From Falsiroseomonas algicola (GTDB taxonomy: Bacteria > Pseudomonadota > Alphaproteobacteria > Acetobacterales > Acetobacteraceae): a stretch of 64,000 bases of DNA. A program made the position numbers and the translations under genes. Location: contig NZ_JAAIKB010000007.1 in the NCBI RefSeq assembly GCF_011040385.1, positions 186,001 through 250,000 on the forward strand, written 5' to 3'. Positions 9,030-17,587 of the stretch are shown here, in pieces (position 1 is the stretch's first letter; the number at the start of each line of letters is the position of its first letter). The notes beneath the pieces are model-generated. The model was not told where the DNA came from and ran no database searches. It saw only the letters and a list, made by a program, of their open reading frames with translations.

Positions 9030-9704
9030 TCAACCCCGGGTTGGTGTGGCGGGGTCCAGGCCGATCCAGTCGGCGAGGTCGTCCATGGTGTCGATCAGCG
9101 CATCGGGGCGTGCCGCGGCCAGCGCTTCCGCCGTCGCATAGCCCCAGGTGACCGCGGCCACGCGGAGGCCCGCGCGACGCGCAGCCTCGATGTCGCGGAT
9201 CTCGTCGCCGATCGCGGCGGCATCACGGGGCGCGACGGAGGCGCGCCGCAGCATGGTCCGGAACCGCGCGGCCTTGCCGAACAGCGAGGCGTCGCAGGAC
9301 CAGTGCGTGATGGTGGCGGCGCTGGCGCCGAGGGCGCGCCGCGCAGTGGCCTCGGCGTTGGAGGTGACGAGGCCCAGCGTGACGCCGTGGGCGCGAAGCC
9401 GCGCCAGCAGGTCGGGCACGCCGGGAAACAGCGGCGGGGGCGGCGCCTGCGCAGCCAGCCGGCGGAGATGCAGCGCGATCATCGGCACCTGCCACGGTGG
9501 AACGCGCAGCGCGCGGAGGATGGCGCGCGTCGGCAGGCCGCGCAGCGCCTCCGCCTCCTCCGCGGTGATCCGGCGGAAGCCGAAGCGGCGCGCCGCATCG
9601 TCCAGCGCGAGCAGGAACCAGGGGCGCGAATCCACCAGCGTGCCGTCGAAATCGAGGATGAGGAGGCGGGGCGTGGCCGGCAGCCGATGCCAGCGGCGCG
9701 GCAT
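9030..9704 (-). CDS. HAD-superfamily hydrolase, phosphoglycolate phosphatase-like
   Basis: The 224-residue protein has HAD motif I LILDFDGTLVDS near residue 12, motif II TSN, a lysine in the LFGKAARF segment, and motif III IGDEIRDIEAA. It should be a cytoplasmic phosphatase of the Gph/pyrophosphatase type with an alpha-helical cap; the substrate cannot be told. The ATG at 9704 has a clear AGGAAGGGG upstream. An in-frame ATG at 9743 lacks one and adds 13 residues. It lies 49 bases upstream of the RTX gene on the same strand, but a functional link is not evident. Confidence 0.85.
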   Translation of the reverse strand: MPRRWHRLPATPRLLILDFDGTLVDSRPWFLLALDDAARRFGFRRITAEEAEALRGLPTRAILRALRVPPWQVPMIALHLRRLAAQAPPPPLFPGVPDLLARLRAHGVTLGLVTSNAEATARRALGASAATITHWSCDASLFGKAARFRTMLRRASVAPRDAAAIGDEIRDIEAARRAGLRVAAVTWGYATAEALAAARPDALIDTMDDLADWIGLDPATPTRG

Positions 9705-9824
9705 CCTTGCCCCTTCCTGTGCGCCCCGTGTCATTTCGGTCATGTCAAAGCGTGTCGGCTATGCATCGACCGGATTGCGCATAGCGTTCGCGCGCGGCGC
9801 AATCCCGCGCCCCAGGAACGTCCC

Positions 9825-10166
9825 ATGCTCCGTCGTGCCCTTTTCGCCCTTCCGCTGCTGGCCGTGAGCGCGCTGGCGCCCGCCCAGGCGCAGAACTGCG
9901 ATACGCGCTTCAACTTCCACAACCGATCCAGCCGGACGGTGACGGAAATCTATTTCGACCGGTCCAGCAACCCGAACTGGACGCGGGACGAGCTGGGCGC
10001 GGATGTGCTGCCCGCCGGCCGCAGCCGCACCTTCCGCGCCGCCTATAGCGGCCTCTATGACTTCAAGGCGGTGCTGGAGACGGGGCAGAGCGTGGAACTG
10101 CGCCAGGTGGACATCTGCCGCATCACCGACGTGACGGTCACCGATCGGGGCATGTCCGCGCAGTAG
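9825..10166 (+). CDS. Small exported protein of unknown function
   Basis: I do not recognise the family. The 113-residue product begins with a clear Sec signal peptide (MLRRALFALPLLAVSALAPAQA, likely cleaved after AQA), leaving about 91 mature residues with two cysteines, QNCDTRF and VDICRIT, that could form a disulfide. The mature part (NFHNRSSRTVTEIYF, RTFRAAYSGLYDFKAVLE) suggests a small beta-sandwich, perhaps sensing or capping in the periplasm. An AGGAACG stretch precedes the ATG. It stands alone between a reversed HAD gene and two tRNAs. Confidence 0.75.
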   Translation: MLRRALFALPLLAVSALAPAQAQNCDTRFNFHNRSSRTVTEIYFDRSSNPNWTRDELGADVLPAGRSRTFRAAYSGLYDFKAVLETGQSVELRQVDICRITDVTVTDRGMSAQ

Positions 10167-10270
10167 CGATTTGGGGCGGCGCGGCCCGCAGCCGTGTCGC
10201 CCATGACTGCACGCGTGGGGATCCGCGCTCGCGCGTCGCAACCGGCGGTGATCGTCCAGTGAGGGGAATA

Positions 10271-10345
10271 TGGCTCCGGCGGTTGGATTCGAACCAACGA
10301 CCAACGGATTAACAGTCCGCTGCGCTACCGCTGCGCCACGCCGGA
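10271..10345 (-). tRNA. tRNA-Asn (GTT)
   Basis: Read on the minus strand, a 75-nt cloverleaf starts TCCGGCG and ends CGCCGGA-G-CCA. The anticodon loop CTGTTAA gives GTT, and the T arm is GGTTCGAATCC. The terminal CCA is encoded, unlike the neighbouring tRNA-Cys. All stems can be paired by eye. Confidence 0.95.
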
Positions 10346-10473
10346 TCAGCCAAGGCGGCGGGCTATAGCGAGCGCCCGACGCCGGGTAAAGACCCCCCGG
10401 ACCAGAAAGCGTTCCGCGGAGGGATGGAAGCCACCCCAGGCTGAACGCCCCTGCCCCGGAAGGCAGGAAACCA

Positions 10474-10544
10474 AGGCCGCGGCCGGAATCGAACCGGCAT
10501 ATACGGATTTGCAGTCCGCTGCATCACCACTCTGCCACGCGGCC
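10474..10544 (-). tRNA. tRNA-Cys (GCA)
   Basis: On the minus strand a 71-nt cloverleaf has the acceptor stem GGCCGCG/CGCGGCC, anticodon loop CTGCAAA (GCA) and T loop GTTCGATTC. The discriminator base is T, as expected for cysteine tRNAs. The CCA end is not encoded: TGG follows. It lies 128 bases upstream of tRNA-Asn in the direction of transcription. Confidence 0.95.
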
Positions 10545-10720
10545 ACAGGTGGTGGGCCCCATATCCGGCAGCGCGCGCCGATGGTCAAGCGCGATGGTCG
10601 AGCGCACTGCGCATCCTGTTAACCCAGTCATGCGAGGTAACCGCGTGTTGCGGCGCAGCGGCGCCGCTTGGCCGCCGCGCCGGCCCCCCGTATAACCGCG
10701 CCATGCAAGAGGCTGCGACG

Positions 10721-11401
10721 ATGGAACTGGGTACCGCGCTCGATACGACGGAAGCAAGGCGCCGGATGGTCGATGGGCAGCTCCGCCCGAACAAGGTGAC
10801 CGACCCGCGCGTGATCGCCGCGATGCTCGACCTGCCGCGCGAACGCTTCCTGCCCGCCGCCGCCGCGGCCCGCGCCTATGGCGACGGGATCATCCCGCTG
10901 CCGGGTGGCCGTGCGATGCTGACGCCCATGGTGACGGCGCGGCTGGTCCAGCTGCTGGGACTGCGTGACGGTGACCGCGTCCTCGTGGTGGGGGCCGGCA
11001 CCGGCTACGTCGCCGCCGTCGCCGCCCATTGCGGCGCGCGCGTGACGGCGCTGGAGGAGGATGCAGGCCTGCAGGGCATCGCTGCCAAGGCGCTGGCGGG
11101 GCTCTTCCCGCCGGGCGCCATCACCGCCGTCAGCGGCAGCCTGCCGGAGGGCCATGCCGCCGGCGCGCCCTACGATGCCATCCTGATCGAGGGCGAAGTC
11201 CCCGCCATCCCCGCCGCGCTCAGCGCCCAGCTGGCCGAGGGTGGTCGCCTGGCCGCCATCCTGGCCGCCCGCGGCCCCGCCGCCGGGCCGCGCGCCGTGC
11301 TCGGCCGGAAGGCCGGCGGCAGCTTCGGCACGACGGATGCCTTCGACTGCGCCACGGTGCCGCTGCCCGCCTTCCAGCCGGCCCCTGGATTCGTGTTCTG
11401 A
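10721..11401 (+). CDS. Protein-L-isoaspartate O-methyltransferase family protein
   Basis: The 226-residue product resembles the PCMT family: N-terminal RRRMVDGQLRPN, then RFLP, the SAM-binding glycine motif VLVVGAGTGYVAAVAAH (about residue 87) and an acidic LEED. These enzymes methylate isoaspartyl residues for repair. The copies found beside tolC in alphaproteobacteria are a divergent branch whose true substrate is uncertain; the active-site region here is weaker than in classical Pcm. The ATG at 10721 has AGAGG eight bases upstream, better than the ATG at 10703. It lies about 100 bases upstream of tolC. Confidence 0.85.
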   Translation: MELGTALDTTEARRRMVDGQLRPNKVTDPRVIAAMLDLPRERFLPAAAAARAYGDGIIPLPGGRAMLTPMVTARLVQLLGLRDGDRVLVVGAGTGYVAAVAAHCGARVTALEEDAGLQGIAAKALAGLFPPGAITAVSGSLPEGHAAGAPYDAILIEGEVPAIPAALSAQLAEGGRLAAILAARGPAAGPRAVLGRKAGGSFGTTDAFDCATVPLPAFQPAPGFVF

Positions 11402-11508
11402 CGTAACGATATCCGGCGCGTGGCCCCGATCCGCCGGAGGCGCGCCGCTTTGTCTTTGATCCCAGGACGGACCCGCTATGCTCGGCGGGATTCAGGAGCC
11501 GCCAGACC

Positions 11509-12921
11509 ATGACGCTGTCCCGCCACGCGCTTGCCCTGACTGCCCTGATGTTGGCGCCCCCTGCGATCATCGCCAGCGCGCGGTCCGCGGAGGCGCAGAG
11601 CCTCCAGGAAGCGCTGGCGATGGCTTATGCCAACAACCCGACGCTGCAGGCGGCGCGTGCCCAGCTGCGGGCGGTGGACGAGAACGTGCCGCAGGCCCTG
11701 GCGGGCTGGCGGCCCACCGTGCAGATCCAGAGCAGCGTCGGCCAGACGACCAGCTCCGCCATCGGTTCCACGGAGCCGACGAACACCACGCGCACCGTCA
11801 GCCCGTGGCGGTCGCGCGACGTCGTCTCCAACCAGGCCTCCGTCACCCAGCCCATCTATCGCGGCGGCCGCACCACCGCGACCACGCGCCGGGCGGAGAA
11901 CCAGGTGCTGGCGCAGCGCGCGCGGCTGCTCGCGACGGAACAGCAGGTGCTGCAGGACACGGTGAACGCCTATGTCGCCGTGATCCGGGACCAGGAGGAA
12001 GTGCGACTCAACATCAACAACGAACAGGTGTTGACCCGGCAGCTCCAGGCCACCAACGAACGCTTCCGCGTCGGCGAGATCACGCGCACGGACGTGGCGC
12101 AGGCGGAAAGCCGCCTGGCCGGCTCCCGCGCCTCCCGCGCCGATTCGGAAGGCCGCCTGCAGCAATCCCGTGCCACCTTCGCCCGCCTCGTCGGCCAGCC
12201 GCCGCAGCGCCTCGTTGCGCCGCAGCCGCTGCGGGTGCCGGTGGCCGATGCGCGCGAAGCCGGCGCCGTCGCCAGCCAGAACAATCCCAACGTCGTCGCT
12301 GCCCTGTTCGACGAGGCCGCGGCGCGCGACCTGGTCGATGTCAACTTCGCCTCCCTGCTGCCGCAGGTCAGCGTCACCGGCTCCACCTTCCGGAACGACA
12401 ACTCCACCACGGATGGCGTCCGTCAGAACGGCACCCAGGTCACCGCCAACCTGACCGTCCCCCTCTACCAGGGCGGCGCGGAGCATGCGGCGGTGCGCCA
12501 GGCCAGGCAGAGCGCCCAGCAGGCCCGCCAGGTCGTGGAGGACCAGCGCCGCGCCGCGACGCAGCAGGCGACCCAGGCGTGGGAGACGCTGACGGCGGCC
12601 CGCGCCCAGGTGGACAGCGTGCGCGCCCAGATCCGCGCGGCCGAGATCGCGCTGGATGGCGTGCAGCGCGAAGCCGTGGTCGGCAGCCGCACGACGCTCG
12701 ATGTGCTGAACGCCGAGCAGGAACTGCTGAACGCCCGCGTCAGCCTGGTGCGGGCGCTGGCCAATGTGATCACCGCCTCCCACAGCCTGGCCTCCTCCCT
12801 TGGCCGCCTGACGGCGCGGGACCTGAACCTGCCGGTGCAGATCTACGACATGGAGAGCTACTACCGGGAGGTCCGGAACCGCTGGGCCGGCTGGGGCGAC
12901 TACTCCGCGGCGGGGCGCTGA
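11509..12921 (+). CDS. tolC: TolC-family outer membrane efflux/secretion protein
   Basis: A 470-residue TolC family protein with a signal peptide ending near residue 29 (ARSAEAQ), then two homologous halves of long amphipathic helices with the TolC motif VTQPIYRGGRTTA in the first half and LTVPLYQGGAEHAAVRQAR in the second. Such trimers form the outer-membrane tunnel for type I secretion and drug efflux. An AGGAG precedes the ATG. The gene sits in the conserved pcm-like / tolC / popZ / valS order. It is the likely exit pore for the two RTX proteins of this window, although no partner ABC transporter or adaptor is present. Confidence 0.93.
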   Translation: MTLSRHALALTALMLAPPAIIASARSAEAQSLQEALAMAYANNPTLQAARAQLRAVDENVPQALAGWRPTVQIQSSVGQTTSSAIGSTEPTNTTRTVSPWRSRDVVSNQASVTQPIYRGGRTTATTRRAENQVLAQRARLLATEQQVLQDTVNAYVAVIRDQEEVRLNINNEQVLTRQLQATNERFRVGEITRTDVAQAESRLAGSRASRADSEGRLQQSRATFARLVGQPPQRLVAPQPLRVPVADAREAGAVASQNNPNVVAALFDEAAARDLVDVNFASLLPQVSVTGSTFRNDNSTTDGVRQNGTQVTANLTVPLYQGGAEHAAVRQARQSAQQARQVVEDQRRAATQQATQAWETLTAARAQVDSVRAQIRAAEIALDGVQREAVVGSRTTLDVLNAEQELLNARVSLVRALANVITASHSLASSLGRLTARDLNLPVQIYDMESYYREVRNRWAGWGDYSAAGR

Positions 12922-12925
12922 ACGC

Positions 12926-13480
12926 ATGAGCGGCGCGGCAGGCAAGCCGGGTGGGCCCCAGGGGGGACCCCAGGGGGCCGACCCGGCGATGGATGATATC
13001 CTCGCCTCCATCCGGCGCATCCTGAACGAGGACGAGACGCCGGCCACGCCCTCCAGCGCGCCGCCCGCGGAGCCGCTTGAATTGACGGAGGCGATGCTGG
13101 TCGCGAGCCCGCCGCCGCCCGAGCCCGCGCCGCCGGCCGCGGAGCCGCCGCCGGCGCCGACGCATGTCTCCCTGCCGGCGGAGCCGGAGCCGGAGGGTCC
13201 GCCGCAGCCCCTGCCGGCCGCGGCCCCCGTCATCCCCGCCGATGGGCTCATCGCCCCGGCCGTGGCGGCCGCCACCACGGCGGCGCTTGGCCAGTTGCTG
13301 CGCAGCGTCGCGGCGGAACGCCAGGCGCCGGTCTATCGCGGCGGTCCGAGCATCGAGGATGTGGTGCGGGAGGAGCTTCGCCCGCTGCTGAAGGAATGGC
13401 TGGACCAGCACCTGCCGCCGCTGGTGGAACGCCTGGTGCGGGCCGAGATCGAGCGCGTGGTGGGCCGGGCGCTGCCCTGA
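12926..13480 (+). CDS. popZ: PopZ-like polar organizing protein (DUF2497)
   Basis: The 184-residue protein has the PopZ layout: a short N-terminal helix MDDILASIRRILNED (about residues 22-36), a long Pro/Glu-rich disordered linker (about 40-105), and C-terminal helices with IEDVVREELRPLLKEWL and LVERLVRAEIERVVG that oligomerise. In Caulobacter PopZ forms a condensate at the pole that anchors the chromosome origin and regulators. It starts four bases after the tolC stop. The leader before MDDIL contains a G/C-rich PQGGPQGA repeat, so an internal start is possible. A terminator follows directly. Confidence 0.9.
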   Translation: MSGAAGKPGGPQGGPQGADPAMDDILASIRRILNEDETPATPSSAPPAEPLELTEAMLVASPPPPEPAPPAAEPPPAPTHVSLPAEPEPEGPPQPLPAAAPVIPADGLIAPAVAAATTAALGQLLRSVAAERQAPVYRGGPSIEDVVREELRPLLKEWLDQHLPPLVERLVRAEIERVVGRALP

Positions 13481-13482
13481 CG

Positions 13483-13518
13483 CCAACGGTCGCCTGCGGC
13501 GATTCGTTGGCTGGTTTT
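13483..13518 (+). terminator. Rho-independent terminator after popZ
   Basis: CCAACG (13483-13488) pairs with CGTTGG (13505-13510), with an inner TCGCC/GGCGA stem and a three-base loop. The hairpin is followed by GGTTTTTC with five T at 13514-13518. It sits right after the popZ stop and should end the pcm-like/tolC/popZ unit. Confidence 0.75.
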
Positions 13519-13523
13519 TCACG

Positions 13524-13614
13524 CCCTCAGTTGCCGGGCGGCCCCTCCGGGGCCTTGGCTGCGCGGCACCTGCCGCGGGCCGCGTTCGCGGCCTCGGCCC
13601 GCGTCGCCGGCCGC
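13524..13614 (+). repeat. Dispersed structured intergenic repeat, copy A (short)
   Basis: This 91-base intergenic element matches, in inverted orientation, the element at 31100-31220. Its two ends of about 42 bases each match at roughly 36 positions; the copy lacks a middle part of about 30 to 40 bases. It contains hairpin 1, GGCCCC-TCC-GGGGCC (13540-13554), and hairpin 2, GGCCGC-GTTC-GCGGCC (13578-13593). Hairpin 1 differs from the other copy by two paired, compensatory changes. No coding potential is seen. It lies between popZ and a reversed tctC-like gene. Confidence 0.7.
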
Positions 13615-13632
13615 TCGATCGCGCCGTCGAGA

Positions 13633-14601
13633 CTATTCCGGCCGGATGTTGTTCTCCCGGATCACCGTCGCCCAGGTCTCCGTCTGGCGGTCGATGAAGG
13701 CGCCGAATTCGGCGGGCGTGTTGCCCACGATCTCGACGCCCATCGGGCCGGTCAGGCGTTCGCGCACCTCCGGCACCTGCAGCGCCTTCACCAACGCATC
13801 GCGCATCCGCGTCACGATCTCCGCCGGCACGCGGATGGGCGCGAGCATGCCCCACCAGGCCAGCGCATCGATCCCCGGCACGCCCGCCTCCGCCACCGTC
13901 GGCAGGTCCGGGAAGAGGCTGGAGCGCCGCGCGCCGGTCTGCGCGAGGGGCCGGAGCGAGACGCCGACCTGGCCGCCGAGCCCGGCATGGGAGGCCACCG
14001 GCATGTCGAGTTCGCCCGCCGCGGCCGCCGCGCTCATCGGGCCGCCGCCGCGATACGGCACGTGGATCAGCTTGATCCCGGCCAGCTGCTGCAGCCGCGA
14101 CATCGTCAGGTGCGACAGGCTGCCGACGCCAATCGAGCCATAGGTGAGGGTATCCGGCGCCGCCTTCGCGGCCTCGATCACCTGGCCGAGGTTCTGCCAG
14201 GGGCGCGCGCGATGCGTGGTGATGAGCATGGGCGCGGAGCCCACCAGCGTGACGGGCTGCAGATCCCGCTTCGGGTCGAAGCCGAGGTTCGGGATGAAGG
14301 ACGGGTTCACCGCATGGCTGTCGAAGACCATGACGAAGGTCAGGCCATCCGGCTGCGCCCGCGCCGCGACCGCGGTACCGAGCGCGCCGGAGGCGCCGGG
14401 CCGGTTCTCGATGACGATGGACTGGCCGAGATCGGCGGCGATGCGTGGCTGCAGCAGCCGCGTGATGGTGTCCATGCTGCCGCCGGGCGGGAAGGGGACG
14501 ATGATGCGGATGGGGCCGGAAGGCCAGGCCGGCTGCGCCAGGGATGGCGTCGCCAGCGTGGCCAGGCTGGCCAGCATCAGGCCGCGGCGTGTCGCGCGCA
14601 T
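13633..14601 (-). CDS. Bug/TctC-type extracytoplasmic substrate-binding protein
   Basis: The 322-residue product has a signal peptide (MRATRRGLMLASLATLATPSLAQ begins the protein in two parts: basic MRATRR then a hydrophobic core) and the family signature PIRIIVPFPPGGSMDTITRL, followed by IVIENRPGASG and VPYRGGGPM. Bug proteins capture carboxylated compounds for tripartite tricarboxylate transporters, but many are orphan, as here: no TctA or TctB is present. GGAGGAG precedes the ATG at 14601. The gene is reversed and interrupts the usual popZ-valS order, which suggests insertion. The ligand cannot be predicted. Confidence 0.9.
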   Translation of the reverse strand: MRATRRGLMLASLATLATPSLAQPAWPSGPIRIIVPFPPGGSMDTITRLLQPRIAADLGQSIVIENRPGASGALGTAVAARAQPDGLTFVMVFDSHAVNPSFIPNLGFDPKRDLQPVTLVGSAPMLITTHRARPWQNLGQVIEAAKAAPDTLTYGSIGVGSLSHLTMSRLQQLAGIKLIHVPYRGGGPMSAAAAAGELDMPVASHAGLGGQVGVSLRPLAQTGARRSSLFPDLPTVAEAGVPGIDALAWWGMLAPIRVPAEIVTRMRDALVKALQVPEVRERLTGPMGVEIVGNTPAEFGAFIDRQTETWATVIRENNIRPE

Positions 14602-14702
14602 GGTGTCTCCTCCGGTCGATTGATGGCAGGATGCGGCGGGTGGCCGCATGCGGCAAGCGCCCGCCCTTGACGCGCGCGCGCCGGCGGGGAAGGGATGCCG
14701 CC

Positions 14703-17393
14703 ATGCTCGACAAATCCTTCGACCCCGCCGCCGTGGAAGCCCGCCTCTACAAGGGGTGGGAGGAGAGCGGCGCCTTCGCCGCCAATCCGGCATCGCCGGC
14801 CAAGCCCTTCACCATCATGATCCCGCCGCCCAACGTCACGGGCAGCCTGCATATCGGCCATGCCCTGACCATGTCGGTGCAGGACATGCTGACGCGCTTC
14901 CGGCGGATGCAGGGGCGGGACGCGCTGTGGCAGCCGGGCACCGACCATGCCGGCATCGCGACGCAGATGGTGGTCGAACGGCTGCTCGGCAGCCAGGGGC
15001 TCGACCGGCGCACGATGGGGCGGGACGCCTTCCTCCAGCATGTCTGGGAATGGAAGGGCCAGTCCGGCGGCACCATCACGCGCCAGCTGCGCCGCCTGGG
15101 CGCCTCGCTCGACTGGCCGCGTGAGCGCTTCACCATGGATGAGGGCCTGTCGGAGGCGGTGCGGGAGGTCTTCGTGACCCTCTACCGCCAGGGCCTGCTC
15201 TACCGCGACCGTCGCCTGGTGAACTGGGACCCGGTGTTCCAGACCGCGATCTCCGACCTCGAGGTCGAGAGCCGGGAGGTGAAGGGGAATCTCTGGTACC
15301 TGAAATACCCCGTCGAGGGTCAGCCTGGCCGCTTCCTCATGGTCGCGACGACGCGGCCGGAGACGATGCTGGGCGACACCGCCATCGCCGTGCACCCGAC
15401 GGACGAACGCTTCGCCGACCTGGTCGGGAAGAACGTCATCCTGCCGCTGACCGGTCGGCGCGTGCCGGTGGTGGCCGATGAATACTCCGACCCGGAGAAG
15501 GGCACGGGCGCCGTCAAGATCACCCCCGCGCATGACTTCAACGATTTCGAGGTCGGCAAGCGCCACGGCCTGGCGATGCTCTCCGTGCTCGATGCCGATG
15601 CGAAGGTGACGGTGGCGGAGATCGGCGCGGCGCTGACGACCGATGGCGGCGATCCCGACTTCGTCCGTTCGCTGGACGGGATGGAGCGCTTCGCGGCCCG
15701 CAAGGCGATCGTGGCGAAGCTGGAGGAACTCGGCTTCCTCGAGAAGATCGAGCCACACACCCACCAGGTCCCGCATGGCGACCGGTCCGGCGTGCCGATC
15801 GAGCCGCGGCTGACCATGCAGTGGTATGTGGATGCGAAGACGCTCGCCCAGCCCGCCATCAAGGCGGTGGAGACCGGGCAGACCGTCTTCGTGCCGCGGC
15901 AGTGGGAGAACACCTTCTTCGCCTGGATGCGCGACATCCAGCCCTGGTGCGTGTCCCGCCAGCTCTGGTGGGGACACCAGATTCCCGCCTGGTACGCGCC
16001 GGATGGGGAGGTCTTCGTCGCCAAGACGGAGGAGGAAGCCGCCGCGCTGGCCCGCGAGAAAATCGGTCGCGACGTGACGCTGGTGCGGGACGAGGACGTG
16101 CTGGACACCTGGTTCAGCAGCGCGCTCTGGCCCTTCTCCACGCTCGGCTGGCCGAACAAGACGGCGGAGCTGGCGAAATACTATCCCGGCGACGTGCTGG
16201 TGACGGGCTTCGACATCATCTTCTTCTGGGTCGCCCGCATGATGATGATGGGCATCCACTTCATGGGGGAGGTGCCCTTCCGGCACGTCTACATCCATGG
16301 CCTGGTCCGGGACGAGAAGGGCCAGAAGATGTCGAAGTCCAAGGGGAACGTGATGGACCCGCTGGAGCTGATCGACGCCTTCGGCGCCGACGCGCTCCGC
16401 TTCACCATCGCGAGCCTGACGGGCCCCGGCCGCGACGTGAAGCTCGGCCGCAAGCGTGTGGAAGATTTTCGTTCATTTGGCACCAAGCTGTGGAATGCGG
16501 CGCGCTTTCTCGAGATGAACGGGATCGCGGCGGACAAGGGCTTCGACCCGGCCACGGCAACCTTGCCGCTGGCGCGTTGGATCCTGGATGGCGCGAACCG
16601 CGCGGTGGCGGAGGCGACGGCGGCGCTGGAAGCCTACCGCTTCGATGAATACGCCAATGCCTGCTACCGCTTCGCCTGGGGCAGCTTCTGCGACTGGTTC
16701 CTCGAATTCGCCAAGCCCGTCCTGAATGGCAGCGACGAGGCCGCGAAGGCCGAGGTGAAGGGCGCGGGGCAGCATGTCTTCGGCACCCTGCTGAAGATGC
16801 TTCACCCCGCCATGCCCTACATCACGGAGGAGCTCTGGCATCTCTTCGGCTATGGCCCGGAATGCTCCCTGATCCGGGAGAGCTGGCCGGGCGCCGCCGA
16901 GGTGCGCGATGCCGAGGCGGCGCGGGAGGAGTTGGACTGGGTGGTCTCCTTCATCGGGGAGGTCCGCGCCGTGCGGTCGGAGATGAACGTGCCGCCCTCC
17001 GTCACCGTGCCGCTGCTGCTGTCGGGTGCCTCGGGCATCACGCTCTCCCGCGCCGATCGCTGGATCGACGTCATCCGCCGCATGGCCCGCGCGACCGAGG
17101 TGAAGGCGCTGGACGGCGCCGCGCCCAAGGGCGTCGCGCAGGTGGTGGTGGGGGAGGCGACGGTGATGCTGCCGCTGGCCGATGTCATCGACCTGGCCGC
17201 GGAGCGCACGCGCCTCGCCAAGGCCCGCGCCGCCGCGGAAGCGGATGCGAAGAAGATCTCGGCCAAGCTCGGCAACGCCGATTTCGTCGCCCGCGCGAAG
17301 GAGGAGGTGGTGGAGGAGAACCGGGAGCGCCTGGCGGCCGCGCAGGCGGAGATGGCGCGGCTCGATGCCGCCATGGCGCGGATCGCGGGGTAG
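14703..17393 (+). CDS. valS: Valine-tRNA ligase
   Basis: A complete 896-residue class I aminoacyl-tRNA synthetase. The HIGH motif is in NVTGSLHIGHALT (about residue 47) and KMSKS in GQKMSKSKGN (about residue 541), with a connective editing domain between them (containing ATTRPETMLGDTA). The anticodon-binding helical domain and the C-terminal coiled-coil arm (ERTRLAKARAAAEADAKK) typical of ValRS are present. A GGGGAAGGG stretch precedes the ATG at 14703; the longer open frame upstream is antisense to the tctC-like gene. It charges tRNA-Val in the cytoplasm. Confidence 0.97.
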   Translation: MLDKSFDPAAVEARLYKGWEESGAFAANPASPAKPFTIMIPPPNVTGSLHIGHALTMSVQDMLTRFRRMQGRDALWQPGTDHAGIATQMVVERLLGSQGLDRRTMGRDAFLQHVWEWKGQSGGTITRQLRRLGASLDWPRERFTMDEGLSEAVREVFVTLYRQGLLYRDRRLVNWDPVFQTAISDLEVESREVKGNLWYLKYPVEGQPGRFLMVATTRPETMLGDTAIAVHPTDERFADLVGKNVILPLTGRRVPVVADEYSDPEKGTGAVKITPAHDFNDFEVGKRHGLAMLSVLDADAKVTVAEIGAALTTDGGDPDFVRSLDGMERFAARKAIVAKLEELGFLEKIEPHTHQVPHGDRSGVPIEPRLTMQWYVDAKTLAQPAIKAVETGQTVFVPRQWENTFFAWMRDIQPWCVSRQLWWGHQIPAWYAPDGEVFVAKTEEEAAALAREKIGRDVTLVRDEDVLDTWFSSALWPFSTLGWPNKTAELAKYYPGDVLVTGFDIIFFWVARMMMMGIHFMGEVPFRHVYIHGLVRDEKGQKMSKSKGNVMDPLELIDAFGADALRFTIASLTGPGRDVKLGRKRVEDFRSFGTKLWNAARFLEMNGIAADKGFDPATATLPLARWILDGANRAVAEATAALEAYRFDEYANACYRFAWGSFCDWFLEFAKPVLNGSDEAAKAEVKGAGQHVFGTLLKMLHPAMPYITEELWHLFGYGPECSLIRESWPGAAEVRDAEAAREELDWVVSFIGEVRAVRSEMNVPPSVTVPLLLSGASGITLSRADRWIDVIRRMARATEVKALDGAAPKGVAQVVVGEATVMLPLADVIDLAAERTRLAKARAAAEADAKKISAKLGNADFVARAKEEVVEENRERLAAAQAEMARLDAAMARIAG

Positions 17394-17397
17394 GGGG

Positions 17398-17583
17398 ATG
17401 GACGCCGGCACGCTGAAGCTGTTCGGCGCCATCATCCTGTTCAGCTTCCCCGTGCTGCTCGGCACGCCGCAGATCACGGGGCGGCGGATCGGCAAGCATG
17501 TGCTGAGCAAGGCGGAGGCGCAGGCGCTGATGGCGCTGGTCGGTCTCGCGCTCGGCGTCGGCTACCTGCTGGCGATGGGCTGA
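17398..17583 (+). CDS. Small two-helix membrane protein
   Basis: The 61-residue product has two hydrophobic stretches, LFGAIILFSFPVLLGTP (about 7-23) and ALMALVGLALGVGYLLAMG (about 43-61), separated by a basic, hydrophilic turn. I do not recognise a family. Its ATG lies four bases after the valS stop with a run of G between, so it is probably translated by coupling with valS. A role in the inner membrane is all that can be inferred. Confidence 0.6.
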   Translation: MDAGTLKLFGAIILFSFPVLLGTPQITGRRIGKHVLSKAEAQALMALVGLALGVGYLLAMG

Positions 17584-17587
17584 CGCC

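Noticed and set aside
6150-10166. 1338-residue open frame on the plus strand
   Set aside because: It is mostly antisense to the RTX gene, whose GGxGxDxLx repeats leave few stops in the opposite frames, and it reads into the small exported protein by chance. Composition is Ser/Pro-biased and lacks domains.
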